Shown piece after piece: positions 7,777 through 15,386 of a stretch of DNA of 36,554 nt. How positions within the stretch are numbered: the stretch's first letter is position 1; each line of letters starts with the position of its first letter. The stretch covers positions 1 to 36,554 of the forward strand of contig CAZTPF010000018.1 in the NCBI GenBank assembly GCA_964614655.1, given 5' to 3'. Under the pieces are notes generated by a model. The model made no database searches, had not been told where the DNA came from, and saw only the letters and a list, made by a program, of their open reading frames with translations. Source of the DNA: Casp-actino8 sp964614655. Lineage in GTDB: Bacteria > Actinomycetota > Acidimicrobiia > Acidimicrobiales > Ilumatobacteraceae. The translations under genes were made by a program, and so were the position numbers.

Positions 7777-8442
7777 ATGGCCGCTCGTCGACGTCCGAAC
7801 AACGCCGCGGCTCGAACTGCCGAAGTGGCTCGTCGTCTGGCCGTTTCGTATCCCGGCGCCGAGTGTGAACTCGTGCACCGCAACCCGTACGAACTCCTCG
7901 CCGCCACGATCCTGTCGGCTCAGTGCACCGATGTGCGCGTCAACATGGTGACCCCCGATCTGTTCGCGGCCTATCCCGATCCGGAGTCGCTCGCCGTGGC
8001 CGAACCGGCATCGGTCGAGAAGCTGATCCGCTCGACCGGCTTCTACCAGTCGAAGGCTCGCAATCTGATCGGCATGGCGAGGGCGCTCGTCGAGAGATTC
8101 GACGGAGAGGTCCCCACCGACCTCGACGATCTCGTCACTCTGCCCGGCGTGGGTCGCAAGACCGGCAATGTCGTTCGCAGTGTCGCATTCGATCTACCCG
8201 GACTGCCGGTCGACACCCACGTCGGACGCTTGTCCCGCCGCCTCGGACTGACACGGGAGACCGACCCGGTGAAGGTGGAACTCGATCTCAACCGCTACTT
8301 GCCCGGAGAGGAGTGGGGACGATTCAGTTTGCGTCTCATCCTGCACGGGCGCCGTGTGTGCGACGCGCGCCGTCCTCGCTGTGACGAGTGCGAACTCGCC
8401 GACATCTGTCCGTCAGCCGGCAAGGCGCGTGGCGCGAAGTAG
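7777..8442 (+). CDS. nth: Endonuclease III (DNA N-glycosylase / AP lyase)
   Basis: The 221-residue protein has the complete endonuclease III layout: the 'NPYELLAATILSAQCTD' helix, the helix-hairpin-helix LPGVGRKTGN (122-131) with catalytic lysine K128, catalytic aspartate D146 in VDTHVGR, and the [4Fe-4S] ligands C195-x6-C202-x2-C205-x5-C211. It removes oxidised pyrimidines from DNA and nicks at the abasic site in base excision repair. The ATG at 7777 follows a leaderless-type -10. Its 3' end overlaps a small antiparallel gene by 30 bases. Confidence 0.95.
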   Translation: MAARRRPNNAAARTAEVARRLAVSYPGAECELVHRNPYELLAATILSAQCTDVRVNMVTPDLFAAYPDPESLAVAEPASVEKLIRSTGFYQSKARNLIGMARALVERFDGEVPTDLDDLVTLPGVGRKTGNVVRSVAFDLPGLPVDTHVGRLSRRLGLTRETDPVKVELDLNRYLPGEEWGRFSLRLILHGRRVCDARRPRCDECELADICPSAGKARGAK

Positions 8443-8619
8443 GGCCCGATGCGCCGAACGCAATGCGCGCTCGGCTTCGTGGATGGCTGCGAGCAGGTCC
8501 TCGCGATCTTCGCCGAGGTGGGACGACCCCAGTTCTCTCACCCGTTCGAAATACCGCTCGGTGCCGTCGGCCATGACGGCGAGTTCAGCGGCGATCGTCG
8601 AGAGGTCTTTTGCAGGCAC
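8413..8619 (-). CDS. Small helical protein of unknown function (68 aa)
   Basis: This minus-strand frame encodes 68 residues and starts at a GTG (8619) preceded, at exactly 6 bases, by TAGGGT on the same strand (8626-8631), the promoter geometry of other genes here. The sequence looks like two or three amphipathic helices ('LSTIAAELAVMADGTERYFERV', then 'EDREDLLAAIHEAERALRSAHRALLRA'), with regular heptad-like Ala/Leu positions. I recognise no family. Without it the 262 bases between nth and hisC would be empty, and no better frame exists there. It ends inside the 3' end of nth (30-base antiparallel overlap) and diverges from hisC. Confidence 0.6.
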   Translation of the reverse strand: MPAKDLSTIAAELAVMADGTERYFERVRELGSSHLGEDREDLLAAIHEAERALRSAHRALLRATRLAG

Positions 8620-8625
8620 GTTGGC

Positions 8626-8631
8626 ACCCTA
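8626..8631 (-). promoter_or_regulatory. Putative leaderless -10 element of the 68-aa gene
   Basis: TAGGGT on the minus strand ends 6 bases before the GTG at 8619; it is the main reason for accepting that small gene. Confidence 0.5.
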
Positions 8632-8692
8632 GACCGAGTGGCTCACCGTGAACTCGTCGCAAACTCGTCCTCAGCTGTGGGACGGCCCTCGG

Positions 8693-8698
8693 TAACCT
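8693..8698 (+). promoter_or_regulatory. Putative leaderless -10 element of the his operon
   Basis: TAACCT ends 6 bases before the GTG of hisC (8705). A leaderless mRNA leaves no room for a his leader peptide, T-box or attenuator, so control would have to be at initiation or by the enzymes themselves. Confidence 0.55.
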
Positions 8699-8704
8699 CG
8701 CTGT

Positions 8705-9766
8705 GTGACGCGTGTGTCGATTCGCGACGATCTTCGGGCTCTCGAGGGCTACCACTCGCCTCAGGTCGACGTGGCGGTACGTCTCAACACCAACGAAGCG
8801 CCCGATGAGCCGCCGGTCGAATTCCGGGAGGCCGTGGCCGCCGAAGTCGCCCGAGTGACGTGGAACCGTTACCCGGATCGTTCGGCCTCGGCGCTGCGAG
8901 AGGCCATCGCGTCACTCCACGGAGTCGATCCGTCGATGATCTTCGCCGCCAACGGCAGCAACGAAGTCCTGCAGACGATCCTGCTCACCTTCGCCGGTCC
9001 GGGCCGCACAGTCGCGACCTTCGAACCGACCTATCAACTCCACGCGCACATCGCCCGCCTGAGCGGAGCCACGGTGGTCGAAGGCGAGCGCGGTGACGGA
9101 TTCGTGCTCGATCTCGACGAAGTGCGACGGGTCGTCGACTCGGCGAATCCGTCGGTCACCTTCCTGTGCTCACCCAACAATCCCACTGGTGTGGTCGACG
9201 CCGAGAGCGACGTGCGCGCCGTGATCGACGTGGCGCCGGGTCTGGTCGTCGTCGACGAGGCCTACGGACAGTTCTCGTCGTGGACTGCGCAGTCGCTCGT
9301 CTCGGAGGACGCGGCGGTCGCCGTCGTTCGCACCTTCTCCAAGACCTGGAGCATGGCGGCCGGTCGCCTCGGCTACGTCATCGCCCCGGCCTGGATGGTC
9401 GCCGAACTCGACAAGGTCGTCCTTCCGTATCACCTCGACGCCGTGAAGCAGGCCGCCGGCGTGCTGGCGATCGAATACCTCGACGAGATGAACGCTCGAG
9501 TCGAACGGATCGTCGCCGAACGCGACCGACTCGTGGCCGCCCTGGCCGACCTTTCCGTCGACGTCTTCCCGAGCGGTGCCAACTTCGTCCTGTTCCGACC
9601 GCGTTCATTGGGCGGACGTGTCGTCTGGCAAGGGCTTCTCGATCGAGGCGTGCTCGTACGCGACTGTTCGGGCTGGCCACGCCTCGCCGACTGTCTGCGG
9701 GTCACGATCGGAACACCCGACGAGAATCGCATCTTCCTCGAATCCCTCCAGGAGGTCCTGTCATGA
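8705..9766 (+). CDS. hisC: Histidinol-phosphate aminotransferase
   Basis: This 353-residue fold-type I PLP enzyme has the PLP lysine K213 in RTFSKTWSMAAGRLGY, an 'NNPTG' motif, the 'VDEAYGQF' aspartate that binds the PLP nitrogen, and C-terminal 'LRVTIGTPDEN' with the substrate-binding arginine. N-terminal 'VRLNTNEAPDEPP' is typical of HisC. It converts imidazole-acetol phosphate to histidinol phosphate using glutamate. The gene opens the hisCBHAF cluster, and its stop overlaps the hisB ATG. The start GTG (8705) is set by the -10 element; a GTG 9 bases further in is in frame but fits less well. Confidence 0.95.
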   Translation: MTRVSIRDDLRALEGYHSPQVDVAVRLNTNEAPDEPPVEFREAVAAEVARVTWNRYPDRSASALREAIASLHGVDPSMIFAANGSNEVLQTILLTFAGPGRTVATFEPTYQLHAHIARLSGATVVEGERGDGFVLDLDEVRRVVDSANPSVTFLCSPNNPTGVVDAESDVRAVIDVAPGLVVVDEAYGQFSSWTAQSLVSEDAAVAVVRTFSKTWSMAAGRLGYVIAPAWMVAELDKVVLPYHLDAVKQAAGVLAIEYLDEMNARVERIVAERDRLVAALADLSVDVFPSGANFVLFRPRSLGGRVVWQGLLDRGVLVRDCSGWPRLADCLRVTIGTPDENRIFLESLQEVLS

Positions 9767-10359
9767 CGTCGACTCGTCGAGCATCCCGTCGCCGCGTCAC
9801 CAACGAGACGTCGATCGAACTCGAGATAGACCTCGATGGATCGGGTCGGTGCTCGATCAGCACCGGCATCCCGTTCTACGACCACATGCTCGGTCAGATC
9901 GGCAAGCACGGTGGATTCGATCTCACGATCGCCGCAACTGGTGATCTCCACATCGACACTCATCACACGGTCGAGGACGTCGCGATCGCGCTCGGTGAGG
10001 CCTTCCGCGAGGCCCTCGGCGACAAAGCCGGTGTCCGTCGTTTCGCTAGCGGTCTCTACCCGCTCGACGAGTCGCTCTGCGAGATCGCCCTCGACCTGTC
10101 GGGACGCCCGTTCGTCGTGTGGAACGTTCCCATCCCCGAATGCCTGCCTCTCGGCGATCCGGCTTTCGATCCGAACCTCGCCGAACACGCGGTGTCGTCG
10201 TTCGCCACGGCGGCCGCGATCACTCTTCACGTCGAGTTGAAGCACGGATCGAACGTGCACCACATCGTCGAATGCGTCTTCAAAGGACTCGGACGGAGTC
10301 TTCGTGACGCCGTACGCATCGAAGGTGGAGGGGTGCCGTCCACCAAGGGAGTCCTGTGA
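9763..10359 (+). CDS. hisB: Imidazoleglycerol-phosphate dehydratase
   Basis: The 198-residue single-function HisB has the two metal-binding histidine motifs, 'FYDHMLGQIGKHGGFDL' and 'DTHHTVEDVAIALG', a second pair near the end ('HHIVECVFKGLGRSLRDA'), and the family opening 'RVTNETSIELEIDLDG'. It dehydrates imidazole-glycerol phosphate to imidazole-acetol phosphate, the HisC substrate. The ATG at 9763 overlaps the hisC stop (ATGA) and has a strong Shine-Dalgarno AGGAGG at 9750-9755. The frame is open upstream through hisC, but that part is a shadow. There is no fused phosphatase domain, so histidinol-phosphatase must be encoded elsewhere. Confidence 0.96.
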   Translation: MTSTRRASRRRVTNETSIELEIDLDGSGRCSISTGIPFYDHMLGQIGKHGGFDLTIAATGDLHIDTHHTVEDVAIALGEAFREALGDKAGVRRFASGLYPLDESLCEIALDLSGRPFVVWNVPIPECLPLGDPAFDPNLAEHAVSSFATAAAITLHVELKHGSNVHHIVECVFKGLGRSLRDAVRIEGGGVPSTKGVL

Positions 10360-10982
10360 CCCGTCCTCGGATCGCCGTTCTCGACTACGGAATCGGAAAC
10401 CTCAGATCGGCCGAGAAGGCACTGCAGAAGGTCGGGGCCGACGCCTCGCTCACCGACTCTTCGGACGAGGTGCGCGACGCCGACGCCGTGGTGCTGCCGG
10501 GCGTCGGCGCCTTCGGCGCGTGCATGGGGGCACTGCGCGACGCCGGGCTCGAACCGGTCGTTCTCGACGCCGTGGCCTCGGGGCGGCCGTTCCTCGGAAT
10601 CTGTGTCGGGATGCAGATGCTCTTCTCGGGCTCCGACGAGGACCCCGACGCTCATGGTCTCGACGTGATTCCCGGACGTGTGTGCTGGATCCCGGCTGGA
10701 GTGAAGCGTCCGCAGATGCAGTGGAATCGACTCGACGTCGTCGCCTCGGCCGATCCGATGTTCGACGGTCTGGTGGGCGGTGACACCTGGATGTATTTCG
10801 TTCACTCGTTGCACGGTGTGCCCGCCGATCCGTCGGCCGTGGCGGCCACCTGCGAGTACGGGTCCACGCTCAATGCGGCGTTTCGCGTCGACAACGTCTT
10901 CGCCACCCAGTTCCATCCCGAGAAGTCGAGTCGCGACGGACTGCGTCTGCTCGCCAACTTCGTGGAGGCGGCGCGTGGTTGA
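10356..10982 (+). CDS. hisH: Imidazole glycerol phosphate synthase, glutamine amidotransferase subunit
   Basis: The product is a 208-residue class I glutamine amidotransferase with the catalytic triad C83 (GICVGMQML), H187 and E189 (FHPEKS). The N-terminus, 'IAVLDYGIGNLRSAEKAL', is the HisH oxyanion/N-terminal motif. It releases ammonia from glutamine and passes it to HisF. Its GTG start overlaps the hisB stop (GTGA), and its end overlaps hisA by 8 bases. Length and order are normal. Confidence 0.96.
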   Translation: MTRPRIAVLDYGIGNLRSAEKALQKVGADASLTDSSDEVRDADAVVLPGVGAFGACMGALRDAGLEPVVLDAVASGRPFLGICVGMQMLFSGSDEDPDAHGLDVIPGRVCWIPAGVKRPQMQWNRLDVVASADPMFDGLVGGDTWMYFVHSLHGVPADPSAVAATCEYGSTLNAAFRVDNVFATQFHPEKSSRDGLRLLANFVEAARG

Positions 10983-11697
10983 GCTCTTTCCGGCCATCGA
11001 CCTGCGTGGCGGGAGAGTGGTTCGTCTGCGTCAGGGCGACTACGCCGACGAGACGGTCTATGGCGACGACCCCGTCGCCGTGGCCGAGGGATTCGTCGAG
11101 CAAGGCGCCAACTGGATCCATGTCGTCGATCTCGACGCCGCCCGTTCGGGCGATCCGATCAACCGACCGGTCATCGCCGACGTGGCGCGACGTCTGGCCG
11201 GTCGGGCCCGTGTGCAGACCGGAGGTGGGGTTCGCACCGTCGCCGATGCCACTGCGCTCGCCGACGCCGGTGTCGCTCGGGTCGTGATGGGCTCGGCCGC
11301 CGTGGCCACCCCGAATCTGGTCGCCGATGCTTCTCGCATCGTCCCGGTGGCGGTGGGTCTCGACCATCGGTCGGGTGAAGTGGCGGTGCACGGCTGGACC
11401 GAAGGCTCGGGTCGCATGCTCGACGAAGTGATCGGGTGGTTCCCCGACGCAGCGGCCTTCGTCGTCACCGACATCGCGCGCGACGGAATGCTGAGCGGCC
11501 CCGACGTCGACGGGTTGGCCGATGTCGCGGCGCGCACGACCGTTCCGGTGATCGCGAGCGGCGGTGTCGGAACTCTCGACGACGTCGCCGCTCTGGCGGC
11601 CATTCCCGGTCTGCATGGTGTCATCACCGGCAAAGCGTTGTACGAAGGTCGGTTCACTGTCGCCGATGCCATTCGCGTGCTCGGAGAGCACACATGA
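10975..11697 (+). CDS. hisA: Phosphoribosyl isomerase (HisA, possibly the bifunctional PriA type)
   Basis: The protein is a 240-residue (beta/alpha)8 barrel starting at GTG 10975, 8 bases inside hisH; the longer open frame upstream is a shadow. It has the catalytic aspartate D9 in FPAIDLRGG, 'VQTGGGVR', the second acid in 'VTDIARDGML', and 'IASGGVGTLDD' binding the phosphate. It isomerises ProFAR to PRFAR in histidine synthesis. Many actinobacteria lack trpF and use one enzyme, PriA, for both His and Trp isomerisation. The loop 'VAVHGWTEGSG' keeps a tryptophan also seen in PriA, but I cannot settle the question by eye. The hisF ATG overlaps the stop. Confidence 0.93.
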   Translation: MVELFPAIDLRGGRVVRLRQGDYADETVYGDDPVAVAEGFVEQGANWIHVVDLDAARSGDPINRPVIADVARRLAGRARVQTGGGVRTVADATALADAGVARVVMGSAAVATPNLVADASRIVPVAVGLDHRSGEVAVHGWTEGSGRMLDEVIGWFPDAAAFVVTDIARDGMLSGPDVDGLADVAARTTVPVIASGGVGTLDDVAALAAIPGLHGVITGKALYEGRFTVADAIRVLGEHT

Positions 11698-12461
11698 AGA
11701 CGGCTCGAGTGATCCCGTGTCTCGACGTGACCGACGGTCGAGTGGTGAAGGGCACCAACTTCGTCGATCTGCGCGACGCCGGCGACCCTGTCGAGTTGGC
11801 GGCCCGTTACGACGTCGAGGGCGCCGACGAGTTGGTGTTCCTCGACATCACGGCCTCCAGTGACGGTCGCGAGACGATGGTCGACGTCGTCCGCCGTACA
11901 GCCGACCAGGTGTTCATCCCGCTCACGGTCGGAGGCGGAGTGCGCTCGGTGGTCGACGCCCGTCGCATGCTGCGCGCCGGAGCCGACAAGGTGAGCGTCA
12001 ACACGGCAGCCGTCCAGAACCCGCAACTGATCGCCGAGATCGCCGCCGAGTTCGGAAGCCAGTGCGTCGTGTGCGCGATCGACGCCAAACGACGCGATGG
12101 TGGCGACTCGTTCGAAGTGTTCCTGCACGGAGGCCGCACTCCGACCGGGCTCGACGCCGTCGAATGGGCCGTGCGCGCCGTCGAACTCGGTGCCGGCGAG
12201 ATCCTGCTCACCTCGATGGATCGCGACGGAACCAAGGAGGGTTTCGATCTGGGTCTCACCCGCGCCGTCTCCGACGCAGTAGGTGTACCGGTGATCGCCT
12301 CGGGCGGAGTTGGAGATCTCGATCACCTGGTCGACGGAGTGATCGACGGTGGCGCCGACGCCGTGCTGGCGGCGTCGATCTTCCATTTCCGTGAATACAC
12401 GATCGCCGAGGCCAAGGCCCGCCTCGCCGCGGCCGGAGTTCTGGTTCGTCCCGTCGAGTGA
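11694..12461 (+). CDS. hisF: Imidazole glycerol phosphate synthase, cyclase subunit
   Basis: The 255-residue (beta/alpha)8 barrel has both catalytic aspartates, D11 (VIPCLDV) and D130 (CAIDAKR), plus 'LTVGGGVRS' and 'IASGGVGDLDH' phosphate loops. With HisH it converts PRFAR plus ammonia to imidazole-glycerol phosphate and AICAR. ATGA overlap with hisA, preceded by a GGAGAG Shine-Dalgarno, marks the true start; upstream frame is shadow. The next gene starts 10 bases after its stop. Confidence 0.96.
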   Translation: MKTARVIPCLDVTDGRVVKGTNFVDLRDAGDPVELAARYDVEGADELVFLDITASSDGRETMVDVVRRTADQVFIPLTVGGGVRSVVDARRMLRAGADKVSVNTAAVQNPQLIAEIAAEFGSQCVVCAIDAKRRDGGDSFEVFLHGGRTPTGLDAVEWAVRAVELGAGEILLTSMDRDGTKEGFDLGLTRAVSDAVGVPVIASGGVGDLDHLVDGVIDGGADAVLAASIFHFREYTIAEAKARLAAAGVLVRPVE

Positions 12462-12471
12462 AGGATCGTCC

Positions 12472-13371
12472 ATGAACGATTCGCCGTTCGTCCTCTTGGA
12501 TGGCGGCCTCTCCACGGCGCTCGAGAGTTTCGGTGTCGACATGTCGAGCGATCTCTGGACCGCCGAAGCGGTGTGGAGACGTCCCGACATCGTGGTCGCG
12601 GCTCATCGGGCCTTCGTCGAAGCCGGCGCCGACGTCGTGACCACCGCGAGTTACCAATGCGATGTCGATCTTCTGATCGAGGCCGGACTCGACGCGCGTT
12701 CGGCGCGCGACGTCCTGGCGTCCACGACGGACCTGGCGCGCCGGGGGAGCGAGGGAGGTCGGGCCCTGGTGGCGGCGTCGGTCGGCCCGTTCGGTGCCTC
12801 CCTCGCCGACGGCAGCGAGTACACCGGTCGGTACCCGGTGCCGTGGTCCGTCGTCGAGTCGTTTCATCGTCGACGCTTGGAGGTCCTGGTCGACACCGGT
12901 CCCGATCTGTTCGCCGTCGAGACGATCCCGCGTCGCGACGAGGCCGCCCTGCTCGCCGATCTACTCGTCGAATTCGGTGCCCCGAAAGTTTGGTTCTCGT
13001 TCGGCTGCGCAACGAGTGAACGGACCTATGGCGGGGACGACTTGCGCGCCACGGTGGCCGAGGTCGTCGACTACCCGAATCTGGTCGCGGTCGGCGTCAA
13101 CTGTGTCGCCCCCCACATCGTGAGCGACGCACTCGACACTCTCGAATCGTTCGCAGTTCCGTTCGTCGTCTATCCGAATCACGGTCGGACTTGGAACGGA
13201 GCGCAGCGAGTCTGGGTCGGAGACTCCCACGACCTCGACGACGCACTCGTCGATTCGTGGCTCGAGCGCGGAGCCCGATACGTGGGCGGATGTTGCGGAA
13301 CCGGTCCCGATGAGATCGCCCGCTTGGCCGCCATGCGCTCTCGTCTGGCTCGTCGAGGCGAATTCACCTAG
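12472..13371 (+). CDS. Homocysteine S-methyltransferase family protein (MmuM-like)
   Basis: The 299-residue protein is a stand-alone homocysteine-binding domain. It has 'LLDGGLSTALES' at the N-terminus and the three zinc cysteines of the family: C211 (GVNCVAPH) and C274-C275 (GGCCGTGPDEI). MmuM-type enzymes methylate homocysteine to methionine from S-methylmethionine or S-adenosylmethionine; the donor is not readable here. The ATG at 12472 has AAGGA at 12461-12465 with 6-base spacing. It begins just after hisF and is probably read from the his transcript, though it has no role in histidine synthesis. Confidence 0.88.
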   Translation: MNDSPFVLLDGGLSTALESFGVDMSSDLWTAEAVWRRPDIVVAAHRAFVEAGADVVTTASYQCDVDLLIEAGLDARSARDVLASTTDLARRGSEGGRALVAASVGPFGASLADGSEYTGRYPVPWSVVESFHRRRLEVLVDTGPDLFAVETIPRRDEAALLADLLVEFGAPKVWFSFGCATSERTYGGDDLRATVAEVVDYPNLVAVGVNCVAPHIVSDALDTLESFAVPFVVYPNHGRTWNGAQRVWVGDSHDLDDALVDSWLERGARYVGGCCGTGPDEIARLAAMRSRLARRGEFT

Positions 13372-13374
13372 GTT
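13369..13374 (+). promoter_or_regulatory. Putative leaderless -10 element of the aldo/keto reductase gene
   Basis: TAGGTT ends 6 bases before the ATG at 13381 and itself contains the stop codon (TAG, 13369-13371) of the preceding gene. It would make the reductase independent of the his operon. Confidence 0.5.
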
Positions 13375-13380
13375 CGGGCC

Positions 13381-14376
13381 ATGGCCGTTTCTCTCGTACC
13401 CAATCCCAAGATGGAATATCGGCGCCTCGGCTCGAGTGGACTTCGAGTCTCGGTGCTGTCGTTCGGCAGTTGGGTCACCTTCGACAACCAGTTGAAGGAC
13501 GACACCGCTCTCGCCTGCATGCAGGCCGCCTGGGACGCCGGGTGCAATTTCTTCGACAATGCCGAGGCCTACGCCGGAGGCGAGAGCGAAGCGATCATGG
13601 GCCGAGTGATCTCCGAGCTCGGTTGGAAGCGTCACCACTACGTGTTGTCCACCAAGGTGTTCTGGGGAATCGACGGGCCGGTTCCCAACCTGCAGAACAG
13701 CCTCAACCGCAAGTACCTGCACCACTCCATCGAAGGCTGCCTCGATCGACTGCAGGTCGACTTCGTCGACCTCCTCTTCTGTCATCGCGCCGATCCGAAC
13801 ACGCCGATCGAGGAGACGGTGTGGGCCATGAGTGATCTCGTCGATCGGGGCAAGGTCCTGTACTGGGGTACGAGCGAGTGGACCGCCGACGAGATCCGCG
13901 CCGCCTGGGAGATCGCCGAACGACATCACCTGCACAAGCCGGTGATGGAACAGCCGCAGTACAACATGCTCGAACGCAAGCGCGTCGAGACCGAATATCG
14001 ACGTCTGTACGACGACATCGGTCTCGGCACGACGATCTGGAGTCCGCTCGCGTCGGGTCTGCTGACGGGCAAGTATCTCGATGGCGTTCCGTCCGACTCG
14101 CGGGCCGCGTTACCCGGATACGGGTGGCTCGCCTCGCGACTCACCGACGAGAAGTCGCTCGACGTCGTTCGGGCACTGGTGCCGATCGCCGACTCGCTCG
14201 GGTGCAGTCTCGCTCAGTTGGCGCTGGCCTGGTGCACCAAGAATCCGCACGTGTCGACGGTGATCACCGGCGCCAGCCGTGAATCGCAGGTGCACGAGAA
14301 CTTCGGTGCTCTCGACGTCATCCCTCTTCTCGACGACGAGGTGATGGCGCGAATCGACGCGGTTCTCAACCGCTGA
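13381..14376 (+). CDS. Aldo/keto reductase of the voltage-gated potassium channel beta-subunit branch
   Basis: This 331-residue TIM barrel has the full catalytic tetrad D59, Y64 (FFDNAEAYAGGESE), K92 (STKVFWG) and H135 (LLFCHRAD). The C-terminal NADPH-binding part reads 'VITGASRESQVHENF'. 'YRRLGSSGLRVSVLSFGSW' and 'YWGTSEW' place it in the Kv-beta/YghZ branch, which reduces aldehydes and ketones with NADPH; no natural substrate can be assigned. A channel partner is not encoded nearby. The 3' end overlaps that of the hydrolase on the other strand by 11 bases. Confidence 0.9.
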   Translation: MAVSLVPNPKMEYRRLGSSGLRVSVLSFGSWVTFDNQLKDDTALACMQAAWDAGCNFFDNAEAYAGGESEAIMGRVISELGWKRHHYVLSTKVFWGIDGPVPNLQNSLNRKYLHHSIEGCLDRLQVDFVDLLFCHRADPNTPIEETVWAMSDLVDRGKVLYWGTSEWTADEIRAAWEIAERHHLHKPVMEQPQYNMLERKRVETEYRRLYDDIGLGTTIWSPLASGLLTGKYLDGVPSDSRAALPGYGWLASRLTDEKSLDVVRALVPIADSLGCSLAQLALAWCTKNPHVSTVITGASRESQVHENFGALDVIPLLDDEVMARIDAVLNR

Positions 14377-15007
14377 TTCGGCCGATCAGCCACTCGCCCA
14401 CGAGCCGCGCCGTGTCGTTCACGCGCCCGGTGAGGAAGTGATCGGCCATGTCGATCGTCACGACTTCGGTGTCGGGCCAATCCTTGGTGATCTCGAGCGC
14501 CTTTTCAGGAGGGCAGAACTGATCGTGCTGAGGCGCGACGATCAACGTCGGTCGCGGATCGATGGCCGAGAGCACACGACGCTCGGCTGAGAAGGGTGGA
14601 GCGACGGCGACCCAGCCGGCGACTCGCGGTTCGACCACCGACAGCCCGACGAGCGCCCCGAACGAATAGCCGACCACCCAGACGCCCCCGTCGGTCGTGT
14701 CGTCGACGAGCATGGAGAGCCAGTCGATCGACGCCGCGACGTCGAGACGTTCGCCGTCTCCGTCGTCGTGTTCGCCCTCGCTCTCGTTGACGCCCCGGAA
14801 GTCGAATCGCAAGGTGTGGAAGCCGAGGCCGGGGAGTCGATCGAAAAGAGCTCCCACCACCGGATTGAAGCGGTCGCCTCCGTACAAGGGATGAGGATGG
14901 GCGAGGGTCACCGCGCCGCGAACCGGAACGTCGCTCGGAACCGTCTCGACGTCGGCCACGATCCGGAGTCCGTCGATGGTGGTGAGCAGCGCCATGTCCC
15001 GTGACAC
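14366..15007 (-). CDS. Alpha/beta hydrolase (COG2945-type)
   Basis: The chosen start is the GTG at 15007, because TACCGT on the same strand ends 7 bases before it; an in-frame ATG at 14993-14995 would remove four residues. The resulting 213-residue protein has the oxyanion segment 'HPHPLYGGDRFNPVV', nucleophile S115 in GYSFGAL, acid D162 in PQHDQFCPP and H190 in ADHFL. These match a compact alpha/beta hydrolase of the COG2945 group, whose substrates are unknown. The gene diverges from the GroES-like gene and the two -10 elements overlap. Confidence 0.82.
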   Translation of the reverse strand: MSRDMALLTTIDGLRIVADVETVPSDVPVRGAVTLAHPHPLYGGDRFNPVVGALFDRLPGLGFHTLRFDFRGVNESEGEHDDGDGERLDVAASIDWLSMLVDDTTDGGVWVVGYSFGALVGLSVVEPRVAGWVAVAPPFSAERRVLSAIDPRPTLIVAPQHDQFCPPEKALEITKDWPDTEVVTIDMADHFLTGRVNDTARLVGEWLIGRISG

Positions 15008-15014
15008 GGATTCG

Positions 15015-15020
15015 ACGGTA
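15015..15020 (-). promoter_or_regulatory. Putative leaderless -10 element of the hydrolase gene, overlapping the GroES-like promoter
   Basis: TACCGT on the minus strand ends 7 bases before GTG 15007. It shares two bases with the forward TACCGT at 15019-15024; together they form the perfect palindrome ACGGTACCGT (15015-15024). Confidence 0.5.
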
Positions 15021-15024
15021 CCGT
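15019..15024 (+). promoter_or_regulatory. Putative leaderless -10 element of the GroES-like gene
   Basis: TACCGT ends 8 bases before GTG 15033. It is the forward half of the palindrome ACGGTACCGT shared with the divergent hydrolase gene. Confidence 0.5.
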
Positions 15025-15032
15025 GATCGACC

Positions 15033-15374
15033 GTGGCGAAGCGCTCCGAGGTGACCGACACCGAGAAACTCCCGATCGAGATGTTGAACGATCGCCTGCT
15101 CGTTCGCATTCCCGACAAGGAGGGAGAGCGTCGCAGTAGTGGCGGAATCCTCATCCCGGCCACCGCCCAGTTGTCGAAGCGCCTGGTGTGGGCCGAAGTC
15201 GTCGCCTTGGGTCAGAACGTGCGGAGCGCCGAAGTCGGCGACCGTGTGCTCTTCAGCCCCGAAGATCGCTACGAGGTCGAGGTCGGTGGAAGCGACTACA
15301 TCATGTTGCGCGAACGAGACATTCACGCCGTGGCCGCCACGCGAATCGAGTCGCACACGGGTCTGTATCTCTGA
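15033..15374 (+). CDS. GroES (Cpn10) family protein, no GroEL adjacent
   Basis: The 113-residue protein has a recognisable Cpn10 fold: 'LNDRLLVRIPDKEGERRSSGGILIPATAQ' covers the first strands and mobile-loop region, 'VVALGQNV' and 'VGDRVLFSPEDRYEVEV' the barrel, and 'YIMLRERDIHAV' the last strand. It is longer than canonical GroES (about 97) at both ends and the mobile-loop sequence differs from the usual GGIVLP type. No groEL lies nearby, so it may be a divergent paralogue rather than the main co-chaperonin. Its stop is 12 bases before hisI, suggesting co-transcription with hisI-trpE-ygfZ. Confidence 0.85.
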   Translation: MAKRSEVTDTEKLPIEMLNDRLLVRIPDKEGERRSSGGILIPATAQLSKRLVWAEVVALGQNVRSAEVGDRVLFSPEDRYEVEVGGSDYIMLRERDIHAVAATRIESHTGLYL

Positions 15375-15386
15375 CAGGCTGTTCTG

